From Bordetella ansorpii (GTDB lineage Bacteria > Pseudomonadota > Gammaproteobacteria > Burkholderiales > Burkholderiaceae_B): a stretch of 64,000 nt of DNA. The position numbers and the translations under genes are program-made. The DNA lies in assembly GCF_900078315.1 (NCBI RefSeq), contig NZ_FKBS01000008.1, positions 88,471-152,470 on the forward strand, written 5' to 3'. How positions within the stretch are numbered: the first letter of the stretch is position 1; each line of letters opens with the position of its first letter. Positions 1 to 8,126 of the stretch are shown here, one piece after another. A model generated the notes under the pieces. That model was not told the DNA's origin. It saw only the letters and a program-made list of their open reading frames with translations, and searched no databases.

Positions 1-1
1 A

Positions 2-1201
2 TTGCAGGGCAATCGCGTGGCGGTGCTCACCTCCACCGGCGGCGCCGGCACGCTGGTCGCGGACAGCCTGGGCATGGCGGGCTTCGACCTGCCCGCGCCC
101 GACGCAGCCACCGCGGCCGACCTGCGCGCGCTGCAGGAAGGCGACCATGCCGTGCTGGACCGCAATCCAATCGACGTCACGCTGGCCGGACTGCAGCCCG
201 CCCTGCTGCGCCGGATCATTCGCGTGCTGCTGGACAGCCCGGCATACGACGCGCTGGCCGTGGTCGTAGGCTCTTCGGGCGTGGCGCAACCGGAACTGAT
301 GGCGGATGCGTTGCGGGACTCCATGGGCCACGATGGCAAACCCGTGATGGCCTACGTCAGTCCCCACGCGCCGGCTGCGGCCGCCGTACTGGGCCGCTAT
401 GGCATTCCCGCCTTCCACGAGCCCGAAGGCGTGGCGGCGGCCCTGGGCGCGCAATGGCGCTTCGCACAGCTATCCAGCGGCCCAACCGTGCATGCCACGG
501 CGCGACGGCCCCTTCAAGCCCCGAAGGATCTGCCCGCCGGGCCGATGGACGAAGCGCAGGCCAAGGCCCTGTTCCGCCATTTCGGCATCCACGCGGTCCG
601 TGAGCGGGTCGTGCACGACGCGGCACAGGCCGAGCAGGCCGCGCGCGAACTCGGGCCGGCCGTCGTGCTCAAGCTGCTGTCCGCACGGATCCTGCATAAG
701 TCGGAGGTGGGCGGCGTGGCGCTGGGCCTGGAGGCGGCATCGATCGGACCACGCCTGGCGCGGATGGCGCGCGACGTCCAGGCCAGCACCGGCCTGGCGC
801 CGGATGCCTTCCTGGTCCAGGAGATGACGGCAGGCGTGGCCGAACTGATCCTGGGCGTCCGCAAGGACACCCTGGGCACCGCCCTGTTGATCGGCATGGG
901 CGGCGTGATGGCCGAACTGTTCCGCGACACGGCCTTGCTGATGCTGCCGGCGGATGGCGGTTCGCTGGGGCGCGATCAGGTGCTGGAGGCGTTGCGCGGC
1001 CTGACGTCCTGGCCGTTGCTGGAGGGTTACCGTGGCCGCCCCAAGGCCGACGTGGCCGCCGTCATCGACGCCGTGCTGGCGTTCGGCGATATGGCCCGGT
1101 CGCTTGGAGACCGCCTCGTCGAGGCCGAGATCAACCCCTTGTTCGTCCGCGCGGAGGGCCAGGGCGCGATCGCCGCGGACGGTGTGGCCACTCTTTCCTA
1201 G
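2..1201 (+). CDS. NDP-forming acyl-CoA synthetase, C-terminal part (5' end outside the window)
   Basis: ADP-forming acyl-CoA synthetases make acyl-CoA from an acid, CoA and ATP. About 399 residues are visible. The first ~150 look like the CoA-ligase flavodoxin-like domain (a Gly-rich STGGAG stretch near residue 12). From ~175 to the end is an ATP-grasp module, with KLLSARILHKSEVGG near 223-237 and the characteristic EINPLFV near 377. Full-length relatives are about 700 residues, so the N-terminal CoA-binding domain lies upstream of the window; the TTG at base 2 is only where the visible frame begins. A terminator follows directly. The acid it activates cannot be read from the sequence. Confidence 0.88.
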   Translation: MQGNRVAVLTSTGGAGTLVADSLGMAGFDLPAPDAATAADLRALQEGDHAVLDRNPIDVTLAGLQPALLRRIIRVLLDSPAYDALAVVVGSSGVAQPELMADALRDSMGHDGKPVMAYVSPHAPAAAAVLGRYGIPAFHEPEGVAAALGAQWRFAQLSSGPTVHATARRPLQAPKDLPAGPMDEAQAKALFRHFGIHAVRERVVHDAAQAEQAARELGPAVVLKLLSARILHKSEVGGVALGLEAASIGPRLARMARDVQASTGLAPDAFLVQEMTAGVAELILGVRKDTLGTALLIGMGGVMAELFRDTALLMLPADGGSLGRDQVLEALRGLTSWPLLEGYRGRPKADVAAVIDAVLAFGDMARSLGDRLVEAEINPLFVRAEGQGAIAADGVATLS

Positions 1202-1209
1202 TGCCCGGA

Positions 1210-1237
1210 CGGGCGCATGAACGCGCCCGCCATTTTT
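1210..1237 (+). terminator. Rho-independent terminator of the acyl-CoA synthetase gene
   Basis: A 7-bp perfect stem (CGGGCGC 1210-1216, GCGCCCG 1223-1229) with a six-base loop is followed by five T residues at 1233-1237. The ATG at 1217 lies inside the loop, which argues against using it as the start of the next gene. Confidence 0.8.
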
Positions 1238-1282
1238 CACGATAAGTGCCGCACGAGCCGGCACGCTTTCTGGAGACAAGCA

Positions 1283-2260
1283 ATGAACCGACGCCTATCT
1301 CGGGGGTGGCTGCTGGCCGCCGCCTTGACCGCCCTGCTGCCCCTGCACGCCGCACGGGCCGAATTTCCCGACAGGCCGTTGCGCATCGTCGTGCCCTTCA
1401 CGCCCGGTGGCGGCACCGACATCATCGCGCGCCAGTTGGCCAAGGACCTGGGGCAGGAGCTCGGCCAGACGGTGGTGGTCGAGAACCGCCCCGGCGGCAG
1501 CACCATCATCGGCAGCGACAATGTGGCGCGCAGCGCGCCGGACGGCTACACCTTGCTGATGGCGACGTTCGCCCATGCCGTCAATCCCGCCATCCAGCAG
1601 AAACTGCCCTACGACACCGACAAGGCCTTCGCGCCGGTCGCCATGATCGGCAAGTCGCCGAACGTGCTGGTGGTCGCGGCAGACTCGACGTTCAAGACCG
1701 TGCAGGAGCTGCTGGCGGCCGCCCGCGCGCAGCCCGGCAAGCTGACCTTCGGCTCGTACGGCAACGGCACTTCCGCGCACCTGGCGGGCGAGATGTTCAA
1801 GAGCCAGGGCAAAGTGGACATCCTGCACGTGCCCTACAAAGGCGCAGGTCCGGCCATCAATGACCTGATGGGCGGCCAGATCGACATGATCTTCTCCACC
1901 TCGGCCAGCGTGAGCGCCCAGGTCAAGAGCGGCCAGTTGCGCGCCCTGGCGGTCACCTCGTCGAAGCGCTCTCCGACCTATCCCGACGTGCCCACCGTGG
2001 CCGAAGCGGGATTGCCCGATTATTTCGTGGACAGCTGGTATGCGGTGTTCGCGCCCGCAGGGACCCCGGCGCCCGTGATCGCACGGTTGAACCAGGGCAT
2101 CCGCAACGCGGTCGGCAAGGAGGATTTTCGCCGCGCGGTCGAGCAGGAAGGGCTGCTGCCCGAGGTCGGCGCACCGCAAGACCTCGGCAAGTATGTCGCG
2201 ACGGAGGAAAACCGGTGGCGGCGCATCGTGGACCAGGCAGGCTTGAAGCAGAAGCCGTAG
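1283..2260 (+). CDS. Bug-family periplasmic solute-binding protein (first of five)
   Basis: Bug/TctC proteins capture small carboxylates or amides in the periplasm for tripartite tricarboxylate transporters. This one has 325 residues, the usual size. A signal peptide covers about residues 1-26 and probably ends after AARA. The family ligand loop appears as VVPFTPGGGTD, followed by VVENRPGG and APDGYTLL. ATG 1283 is chosen because a GGAGAC ribosome site precedes it and the signal peptide starts there; an earlier in-frame ATG sits in the upstream terminator loop. No tctA or tctB membrane genes are nearby, so it probably works with a transporter encoded elsewhere. The ligand is unknown. Confidence 0.93.
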   Translation: MNRRLSRGWLLAAALTALLPLHAARAEFPDRPLRIVVPFTPGGGTDIIARQLAKDLGQELGQTVVVENRPGGSTIIGSDNVARSAPDGYTLLMATFAHAVNPAIQQKLPYDTDKAFAPVAMIGKSPNVLVVAADSTFKTVQELLAAARAQPGKLTFGSYGNGTSAHLAGEMFKSQGKVDILHVPYKGAGPAINDLMGGQIDMIFSTSASVSAQVKSGQLRALAVTSSKRSPTYPDVPTVAEAGLPDYFVDSWYAVFAPAGTPAPVIARLNQGIRNAVGKEDFRRAVEQEGLLPEVGAPQDLGKYVATEENRWRRIVDQAGLKQKP

Positions 2261-2321
2261 GCCGGCAACGATCCTCTACAGATCCCGGTCCACGCCCCGG
2301 CGGGCCGAGGCGGCGCCCGGA

Positions 2322-3287
2322 CTACTCGGCCTGCAATCCGGCAGCCTTGACCACGCCGCCCCATTTCCGCACATCCGCGGCGACCTCGGCATCCATCGCC
2401 GACGGTGTCCCCAGCGCCAGTTCGTACCCCAGTTCCTGCATCCGGGCCTGCATCTCCGGATGCTTGGCAGCCGCGGCCAAGGCCTGATTCAGGCGCGCGA
2501 CGACCGCATCCGGCGTGTTCGCGGGGGCCATCAGGCCATACCAGATGCGAACCTCGTACCCCTTGACCCGCTCCGCGATGGCAGGCACCGCTTTCAGACG
2601 GTCCAGGCGGCCGGCATCCGCCACCGCCAGCCCGCGCAGTTTTCCCGACTCGATATACGGTTGCGCCGAATTGATGGCCGCCGACACCAGCGGGATGTGC
2701 CCCGCCAGCAGGTCCGATAGCGATTGGCTGGAACCCTTGTACGGAACGTGCGTCATCCGCAGGCCGCTCATGTGTGCCAGCAGTTCCACGGCCAGATGCT
2801 GCGGCGTGCCGACACCGGGAGAACCATAGGAGACCTTGCCCGGATTGGCCTTGGCATAGGCCAGCAGTTCGTCCAGGGTGGAAAACGGCGAGCCTGGCCC
2901 GGCCACCAGCACGATCGGCGACGTCGCGATGATGCCCACGCCGCGCACATCCCGCTGGATGTCGGTGGCCAGATTGCGGTAGAGGTGCGGATTGATGGTC
3001 ACGGTGTTGGCCGCCAGCAGCAACGTGTAGCCATCGCGCGCCGATCGCGCGACCTGGTCCGTCGCGATGTTGCCCCCCGCGCCCGGCTTGTTCTCGACCA
3101 CCACGGGCTGGCCCAGTTCCTGCGAGACGTGGGTGGCCACCAGGCGGGCGATGAGGTCGGTGCCGCCGCCCGGCCCATATCCCACCAGCAGGCGTATCGG
3201 ATGGTCCGGAAAGCCCCCCGCGTGAGAACCGGCGGCCGATAGCGCCAGCATCCAGAGCAGGCTCAAGCGCTGCAGGTGTTTGTGCAT
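2322..3287 (-). CDS. Bug-family periplasmic solute-binding protein (second of five)
   Basis: This is the last gene of the minus-strand operon that starts at 9059. It has 321 residues with a signal peptide of about 23 residues ending near SHAGG. The ligand loop reads VGYGPGGGTD, followed by VVENKPGAGGN and SARDGYTLLL. The start at 3287 is preferred over upstream in-frame ATGs at 3299 and 3314 because GGAG lies six bases before it. Its stop faces the stop of the first Bug gene across about 60 bases. Presence in a CoA-thioester operon suggests it binds the acid, or a relative of it, that the operon degrades. That is inference. Confidence 0.93.
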   Translation of the reverse strand: MHKHLQRLSLLWMLALSAAGSHAGGFPDHPIRLLVGYGPGGGTDLIARLVATHVSQELGQPVVVENKPGAGGNIATDQVARSARDGYTLLLAANTVTINPHLYRNLATDIQRDVRGVGIIATSPIVLVAGPGSPFSTLDELLAYAKANPGKVSYGSPGVGTPQHLAVELLAHMSGLRMTHVPYKGSSQSLSDLLAGHIPLVSAAINSAQPYIESGKLRGLAVADAGRLDRLKAVPAIAERVKGYEVRIWYGLMAPANTPDAVVARLNQALAAAAKHPEMQARMQELGYELALGTPSAMDAEVAADVRKWGGVVKAAGLQAE

Positions 3288-3345
3288 GTCGATCTCCATG
3301 GCCGCCATGTCCACACGGACGGCCGCGCCGGCGCTACGCCAGCTC

Positions 3346-4146
3346 TCAGCGCCCCTTGAAGACGGGTGCGCGTTTTTCCAGGAAGGCCTCGACGCCTTCG
3401 CGATGGTCCTCGGTCATCAGCGCCGCCGATTGCGCCCAGTTCTCCGCGTCGAGATAGGTTTCCAGCGCCGGCGCATAGGCCTGACGGAACAGCCGCTTGC
3501 CGAAGCCATAGGCCAGCGTCGGCCCGTGCGCCAACGTGGCCGCGGTCGCCAGGGCTTCCTCTTCGAGCGAGCCGGCATCGACCACGCGCGTCACCAGTCC
3601 CATGTCGAAGGCTTCCTGCGCGCCGAGCCTGCGGCCGGACAGGACCAGTTCCTTGGCGCGCAACAGCCCGATGTTCTGCGCCAGCAGATAGATGGCGCCG
3701 CCGTCGGGCGCCAGGCCGACGTTCTTGAACACTTGCGAGAAAAACGCGGTATTCGCGGCCAGCACCGTGTCGCAGGCCAGCGCCAGGCTCCAGCCGATGC
3801 CCGCCACGGCGCCCTGCACCGCGGCCACCACGGGTTTGTCGATGTCCGCCAACGCACGGATCATGGCGTGGGCGCCCTGCAACCGCTCGCGTGCCGACGT
3901 AACAGTGAAATGACCCATGGTGGACACATCGCCGCTGGCGCAGAATGCCCGGCCCGCCGCGCAGAGCATCACGGCGCGCACCTGCGGGTCGCGGCCGGCC
4001 TGCCTGCACAGCTCGGCCAGGCGGTCGCGCATGGCATCGTTCAGCGCATTGAGCCGATCCGGCCGATTCAGCCTGATGATCGCCACATGGTCTTCGAGCC
4101 GGCATTGCACCAGTTCCTGCGGGTCTTCCTGCCGTGGTTCCGTCAT
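3346..4146 (-). CDS. enoyl-CoA hydratase/isomerase family protein, PaaG-like
   Basis: A crotonase-fold protein of 266 residues. Typical opening signatures are NRPDRLNALN and AFCASGDV (oxyanion-hole segment), then GAVAGIGWSLALACD. The two glutamates used by classical hydratases are not kept: the GGGxE position reads GIGWS and the QPE position reads SQVF. Instead there is GLAPDGG, as in PaaG-type isomerases that use an aspartate. An isomerase or another crotonase reaction is therefore more likely than simple hydration. The start at 4146 follows GGAGAG. It lies 11 bases after the preceding Bug gene in the same operon. Confidence 0.85.
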   Translation of the reverse strand: MTEPRQEDPQELVQCRLEDHVAIIRLNRPDRLNALNDAMRDRLAELCRQAGRDPQVRAVMLCAAGRAFCASGDVSTMGHFTVTSARERLQGAHAMIRALADIDKPVVAAVQGAVAGIGWSLALACDTVLAANTAFFSQVFKNVGLAPDGGAIYLLAQNIGLLRAKELVLSGRRLGAQEAFDMGLVTRVVDAGSLEEEALATAATLAHGPTLAYGFGKRLFRQAYAPALETYLDAENWAQSAALMTEDHREGVEAFLEKRAPVFKGR

Positions 4147-4157
4147 GATGCTCTCCC

Positions 4158-5129
4158 CTACTGCGCTTCGATGCCGGCCTGGCGCACCTTCTCGCCCCAC
4201 ACCGATTTCTGCTGCTCCACGAACGGCCCGAAGGCCTGCGCCCGGGCCGGCGTCGGCTCCGCGCCCATTTTCTTCAACTTGCCCTGGATCTCGGGCGACG
4301 CGACGATCCGGTAGAGCGCGTCGCCCAGCTTGGCCGACACCGCGGCCGGCATCCTGGCCGGACCAAAGATGCCGACCCAGGCGGCCAGGTCGAATCCGGG
4401 CTTGCCCAACGCCTCGGACACCGGCGGCAGATCCGGGGCCAGCGCGCTGCGCCGTTCCGTGGTCACCGCCAGCGCACGCAGCGAACCGTTCTGGATATGG
4501 CCCGCCGCCGACGCCAGATCGACGAACATGAACGTGGTGCGCCCGCCGATGATGTCGGTCATCGCCTGAGGGGTGCTGCCATAGGGAATGGCCGCGCTGT
4601 TCAGGTTGGCGGCGCGGTCGAACGCCGCCGCTGCGATCTGGCCGGTGCTGTTGCCGTAGCCGTAGTTCATCTCGTTGCGGTGCGTCTTGCCGTATTCGAG
4701 CAGTTCCGCCACGTTACGTACCGGCACCTTGCCGCCGACCACCAGCACGAACGGGAAATTGCACACCTGCACCAGCGGCGTGAAGTCCTTGATCGGGTCG
4801 TAGCGCAACTGCTTGAACAGGTACGGATTGGAGGAATGCGTCGTGTTGGTCGCCAGCATGATGGTGTAGCCATCGGGCTGCGCCCGCGCCACGAAATCCG
4901 AGGCGACCTGGCCGGAGGCGCCCGGCTTGTTCTCCACGATGACGGGCTGGCCCAGATCGCCCTGCAGCTTCTCGGCGATCATGCGGGCCACGATGTCGCT
5001 GGCGCTGCCCGCCGCGAACGCGGTGATCATGCGCACCGGCTGCGAGGGATAGGCCGGCTGGGCCCGCACCGGGACGCACGCCAGCGTGGCCAGCATCAGC
5101 GCGCACAACTTTGCGGAAAATGCGTACAT
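4158..5129 (-). CDS. Bug-family periplasmic solute-binding protein (third of five)
   Basis: A 323-residue protein with a signal peptide of about 23 residues ending VRAQ. The ligand loop is unusual: the common PGGGTD is replaced by AAGSASD, though IVENKPGASG and PDGYTIML are kept. This divergence suggests a ligand different from that of the neighbouring Bug protein in the same operon. AAGGAGAC lies just before ATG 5129. Downstream, the PaaG-like gene starts after 11 bases, so the two are probably co-translated. Confidence 0.92.
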   Translation of the reverse strand: MYAFSAKLCALMLATLACVPVRAQPAYPSQPVRMITAFAAGSASDIVARMIAEKLQGDLGQPVIVENKPGASGQVASDFVARAQPDGYTIMLATNTTHSSNPYLFKQLRYDPIKDFTPLVQVCNFPFVLVVGGKVPVRNVAELLEYGKTHRNEMNYGYGNSTGQIAAAAFDRAANLNSAAIPYGSTPQAMTDIIGGRTTFMFVDLASAAGHIQNGSLRALAVTTERRSALAPDLPPVSEALGKPGFDLAAWVGIFGPARMPAAVSAKLGDALYRIVASPEIQGKLKKMGAEPTPARAQAFGPFVEQQKSVWGEKVRQAGIEAQ

Positions 5130-5196
5130 GGTTGTCTCCTTTGGTGTGAGGCCCCCGCAATCTGGGCGCGGTGGGCCGGCGATCCGTCGTGCCCGG

Positions 5197-6066
5197 CTAG
5201 GCCGGCAGATGGGCCAGGATGCGCTGCGCCTGCTTCAGGTGCGGGCGGTCCAGCATCTCGCCGTCGAGTTGCAGCGTGCCCACGCCCGGCGCCTGCTCGA
5301 ACGCGGCCACGATCCGGCGCGCGCGCGCGATGTCGGCCTCGTCGGGGGTGAAAGCCTGGTTGATCGGTGCGACCTGATCGGGATGGATGGCGATCTTTCC
5401 GGTGAAACCCGCCCGCCGGGCGCTGGCCGAGTCACGCGCCAATCCTTCGGGATCGCGGAAATTGCCCCAGATCGTGTCGATGGCGGGCACCCCGGCCGCA
5501 TGAGCCCCCAGGAGGCAGAGCGAACGCGCCATGCGGTAGGTGAAGTCGTATTCGCCGTTGTCCAGCCGGTTGCTGGCCGCGCCGACCGCCGCCGCCAGAT
5601 CCTCCGCGCCCCAGGTCAGCCCGCGCAGGCGCGCGCTGCATCCCTGGTAGCTGCCCAATCCGAACATGGCCTGCGGCGTCTCCGTGGCGACCGGGACGAT
5701 GCCGATGCTGCCCGGGTCCAACCCGTCGCGGGCCTCCAGCGCGCTCAGGTAGCGGTCCAGCAGAACGATGTCCGCCGCGCCGCCGACCTTGGGCAGCAGG
5801 ATCGTGGCCGGGCCGGCGCGCACCACCGCGGCCAAATCGTCCAGCGCCAAGCCGGAATCCAGCGGGTTGATGCGCACCCAGAGCTGCGCGCCGCCGCCGG
5901 CCTTGGCCGCGAGATACTCGCGCACCATGTCGCGAGCGACAGGCAATCGCGACGCCTCGACGGAGTCCTCGAGGTCCAGGATCAGAACGTCCGCGCCCGC
6001 GCCGGCGGCCTTGGCCTGCTTGCGTTCACTGTCGCCCGGGACAAACAATAACGATCTCAACGGCAT
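5197..6066 (-). CDS. CoA ester lyase of the HpcH/HpaI-CitE family
   Basis: This CitE-like TIM-barrel protein (289 residues) should cleave a beta-hydroxyacyl-CoA such as malyl-, methylmalyl- or citramalyl-CoA. Visible signatures are SLLFVPGDSERK at the N terminus, LILDLEDSV (metal-binding acid), VRINPLDSG (substrate arginine), VATETP and LTWGAEDLAAAVG (metal ligand region). Free-standing CitE-like proteins have this length. The start at 6066 is chosen over longer frames because AAGGAG lies seven bases upstream and MPLRSLLFVPG is the normal N terminus. With a CoA-transferase and hydratases in the same operon it fits an acid-to-pyruvate or acid-to-glyoxylate cleavage route; the exact acid is inferred only. 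Confidence 0.9.
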   Translation of the reverse strand: MPLRSLLFVPGDSERKQAKAAGAGADVLILDLEDSVEASRLPVARDMVREYLAAKAGGGAQLWVRINPLDSGLALDDLAAVVRAGPATILLPKVGGAADIVLLDRYLSALEARDGLDPGSIGIVPVATETPQAMFGLGSYQGCSARLRGLTWGAEDLAAAVGAASNRLDNGEYDFTYRMARSLCLLGAHAAGVPAIDTIWGNFRDPEGLARDSASARRAGFTGKIAIHPDQVAPINQAFTPDEADIARARRIVAAFEQAPGVGTLQLDGEMLDRPHLKQAQRILAHLPA

Positions 6067-6094
6067 GGGTGCTCCTTGTGGGTGGGGATAGCGC

Positions 6095-6868
6095 TCAACG
6101 CCCCTGGAAAGCGGGCTTGCGCCGCTCCGCAAAGGCCTTCGTTCCTTCCTGTACGTCTTCCGAGTCCTGCAGCACGCGCAGGAAGATCTGTTCCATGCGC
6201 AGTCCGCTGGCCAGGTCCATGTCGCGGCTGCGCAGCGCCAGTTCCTTGGCGGCCTGCACGGCCAGCGGCGCATTGGCGGCCAGGCGCCTTGCGTACTGCA
6301 TCGCGGCGTCCATCAATTGCCCGTCCGGCACGACCTGGTTGACCAGCCCCCAGCGCTGCGCGGTCGCGGCGTCGAACTTGTCGCCGATCAGCAGCATTTC
6401 CATGGCGATCGCATGCGGCAGTTGCTGGGCGACGCGCTGCGTGCCGCCATTGGCCGGGAACACGCCACGCTGCACCTCGCTCAGTCCGAACACGGCGGAC
6501 TCCGTGCAGACCCGCAGATCGGTGGCCAGCAGCAACGTCATCCCTCCCCCCAGGCAATAGCCATTCACGGCGGCGACCACCGGCTTCCAGAGTTCGATGC
6601 CCCGATTGAGCAGTTGGTCCGACTGCGTGCGCATCAGGGCGCTCAACGCCGGCGGCGCGCCGATGAACGACTTCAGGTCCGCGCCCGCGCAGAAGGCCTG
6701 GTCGCCCGCGCCCGTGACGATCGCCACGCGGATGCCGTCGTCGTCCCGCACGCGCTGCCAGGCCTCGGACAGCCGCGCGTAATGCTCGGCATCCAGCGCA
6801 TTGCGCCGTTCCGGACGGTTGATCGTGATCGTGGCGATACCGCCACCGACGGAGAAATCGATGGACAT
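6095..6868 (-). CDS. enoyl-CoA hydratase/isomerase family protein
   Basis: A crotonase-family protein of 257 residues. NRPERRNALD and FCAGADLK form the CoA-binding and oxyanion-hole segments; NGYCLGGGMTLLLATD and FGLSEVQRGVFPANGG follow. Of the two hydratase glutamates, the second (GLSE) is present and the first is threonine (GGGMT), so it may be a hydratase with one catalytic acid, an isomerase or a hydrolase. GGAGG precedes ATG 6868. It differs clearly from the PaaG-like protein three genes later, so the operon carries two distinct crotonases. Confidence 0.9.
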   Translation of the reverse strand: MSIDFSVGGGIATITINRPERRNALDAEHYARLSEAWQRVRDDDGIRVAIVTGAGDQAFCAGADLKSFIGAPPALSALMRTQSDQLLNRGIELWKPVVAAVNGYCLGGGMTLLLATDLRVCTESAVFGLSEVQRGVFPANGGTQRVAQQLPHAIAMEMLLIGDKFDAATAQRWGLVNQVVPDGQLMDAAMQYARRLAANAPLAVQAAKELALRSRDMDLASGLRMEQIFLRVLQDSEDVQEGTKAFAERRKPAFQGR

Positions 6869-6927
6869 CAGCGTGCCTCCTTGATTGAGAAATCCTTTCT
6901 CGCGCGCCGCCGCCCAGGCGGCGCGCT

Positions 6928-8100
6928 TCAGGCCGATCCTGTGATGCGTGCGATATCCGCTTCGTCGTACCCCAGCGATGCCAGGATCTCCTGCGTGTGC
7001 TCGCCCAATACTGGTGGCGGACATTGGGCGGCGGGCCGCTGGCCATCGAAGCGCAGCGGCTGCGAGACGACCTGCAGCTGTGCGTCCGCGCCGCGCGGCA
7101 GCGCCTGGACCATGCCGCTGGCCAGCGTGTGGGGATGCGCCAGTACCTCGGACACGCCCATGATGGGCGCGCACGGAATGCCGGCCCGCGAAAACCGCGT
7201 GATCCACGCGTCGCGGCTGTCGCGCGCCAGCAGCGCGGCCACCTCGGCGAGCACGGCCTCGCGGTGCGCGACCCGGCCGGCATTGGTGGCGTAGCGGGCG
7301 TCCTCGGCCAGCGCCGGCGCGTCGACCTCGCGGCAGAACGCCTGCCACAGCGTATCGTTGGCCACGCCCAGCAGGATCGGACGATCGCTGGCCTGGAAAA
7401 CCTGGTACGGGCACAGGGATTCGTGCGCCGATCCCCAGCGGCGCGGCTCGGTGCCGCGCTCCCAGTAGCTCTGCATGACGTAGCCCATGAAGGCCAGCGA
7501 GGTGTCGAACAACGACGCCTCGACGCGTCCGCCCCTGCCGGTCCGCAAGCGCCTGACGGCGGCGGCCAGAATGCCGATGGCCGCATGCATGCCGGTGGCC
7601 TGATCGATCGGCGAGATGGGGCTGCGCACCGGCTCCCCCTCCTCTTCCCCCGTCAGCGCCATCATGCCGCTGAACGCCTGCAGGATGACGTCGTACCCTT
7701 TTCCCTGGCGTAGCGGCCCCTCGCTGCCGAATCCCGAGATGCTGCAATGGATCACATCGGGCCGCAGCGCCGCCACGCTGTCGTAGTCGATGCCCAGCCT
7801 CTGCGCCACGCCCGGTCCGAAGCTCTCGACCACGATGTCGGCAGTGCCCAGCAGGCGCCGCACGGCCTGCATGCCCGCCTCCGACTTCATGTCCAGCACC
7901 ACACTGCGCTTGTTCCGGTTGGCGCTGAGGAAGACCGTGCCATCGCCGTTGCGAAATGGCGGCCAGTGCCGGGTGTCGTCGCCGCGCGGCGGCTCCACCT
8001 TGATGATCTCGGCGCCCATGTCTCCCAGATACTGCGTGCACAGCGGCCCCGCCAGCACTTTCGAAAAATCGACCACCCTCAAGCCCTGCAACGCGTCCAT
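6928..8100 (-). CDS. type III (CaiB/BaiF) CoA-transferase
   Basis: Family III CoA-transferases move CoA between carboxylic acids in the cytoplasm. The protein has 390 residues, the usual size. The N terminus shows VVDFSKVLAGPLCTQYLGDMGA and KVEPPRGDDTR (CoA binding). The catalytic aspartate is expected in SPISPIDQATGMHAAIG, and FLSANRNKRSVVLD is also typical. The start at 8100 has GGGAGAC upstream. It is the second gene of the operon after BKACE and would activate the imported acid for the hydratase and CitE-like lyase that follow. Confidence 0.93.
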   Translation of the reverse strand: MDALQGLRVVDFSKVLAGPLCTQYLGDMGAEIIKVEPPRGDDTRHWPPFRNGDGTVFLSANRNKRSVVLDMKSEAGMQAVRRLLGTADIVVESFGPGVAQRLGIDYDSVAALRPDVIHCSISGFGSEGPLRQGKGYDVILQAFSGMMALTGEEEGEPVRSPISPIDQATGMHAAIGILAAAVRRLRTGRGGRVEASLFDTSLAFMGYVMQSYWERGTEPRRWGSAHESLCPYQVFQASDRPILLGVANDTLWQAFCREVDAPALAEDARYATNAGRVAHREAVLAEVAALLARDSRDAWITRFSRAGIPCAPIMGVSEVLAHPHTLASGMVQALPRGADAQLQVVSQPLRFDGQRPAAQCPPPVLGEHTQEILASLGYDEADIARITGSA

Positions 8101-8126
8101 GCCTGTCTCCCTGAAGATGCCGGCGT

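Noticed and set aside
1217-1282. earlier ATG start for the first Bug gene
   Set aside because: It lies inside the loop of an intrinsic terminator and would mask the signal peptide. ATG 1283 has a ribosome site.
6095-8041. 648-codon open frame on the minus strand reading through two genes
   Set aside because: Its first two thirds lie out of frame over the CoA-transferase and read as Arg/Ala/Gly-rich nonsense. Only the end from 6868 is the real hydratase gene.
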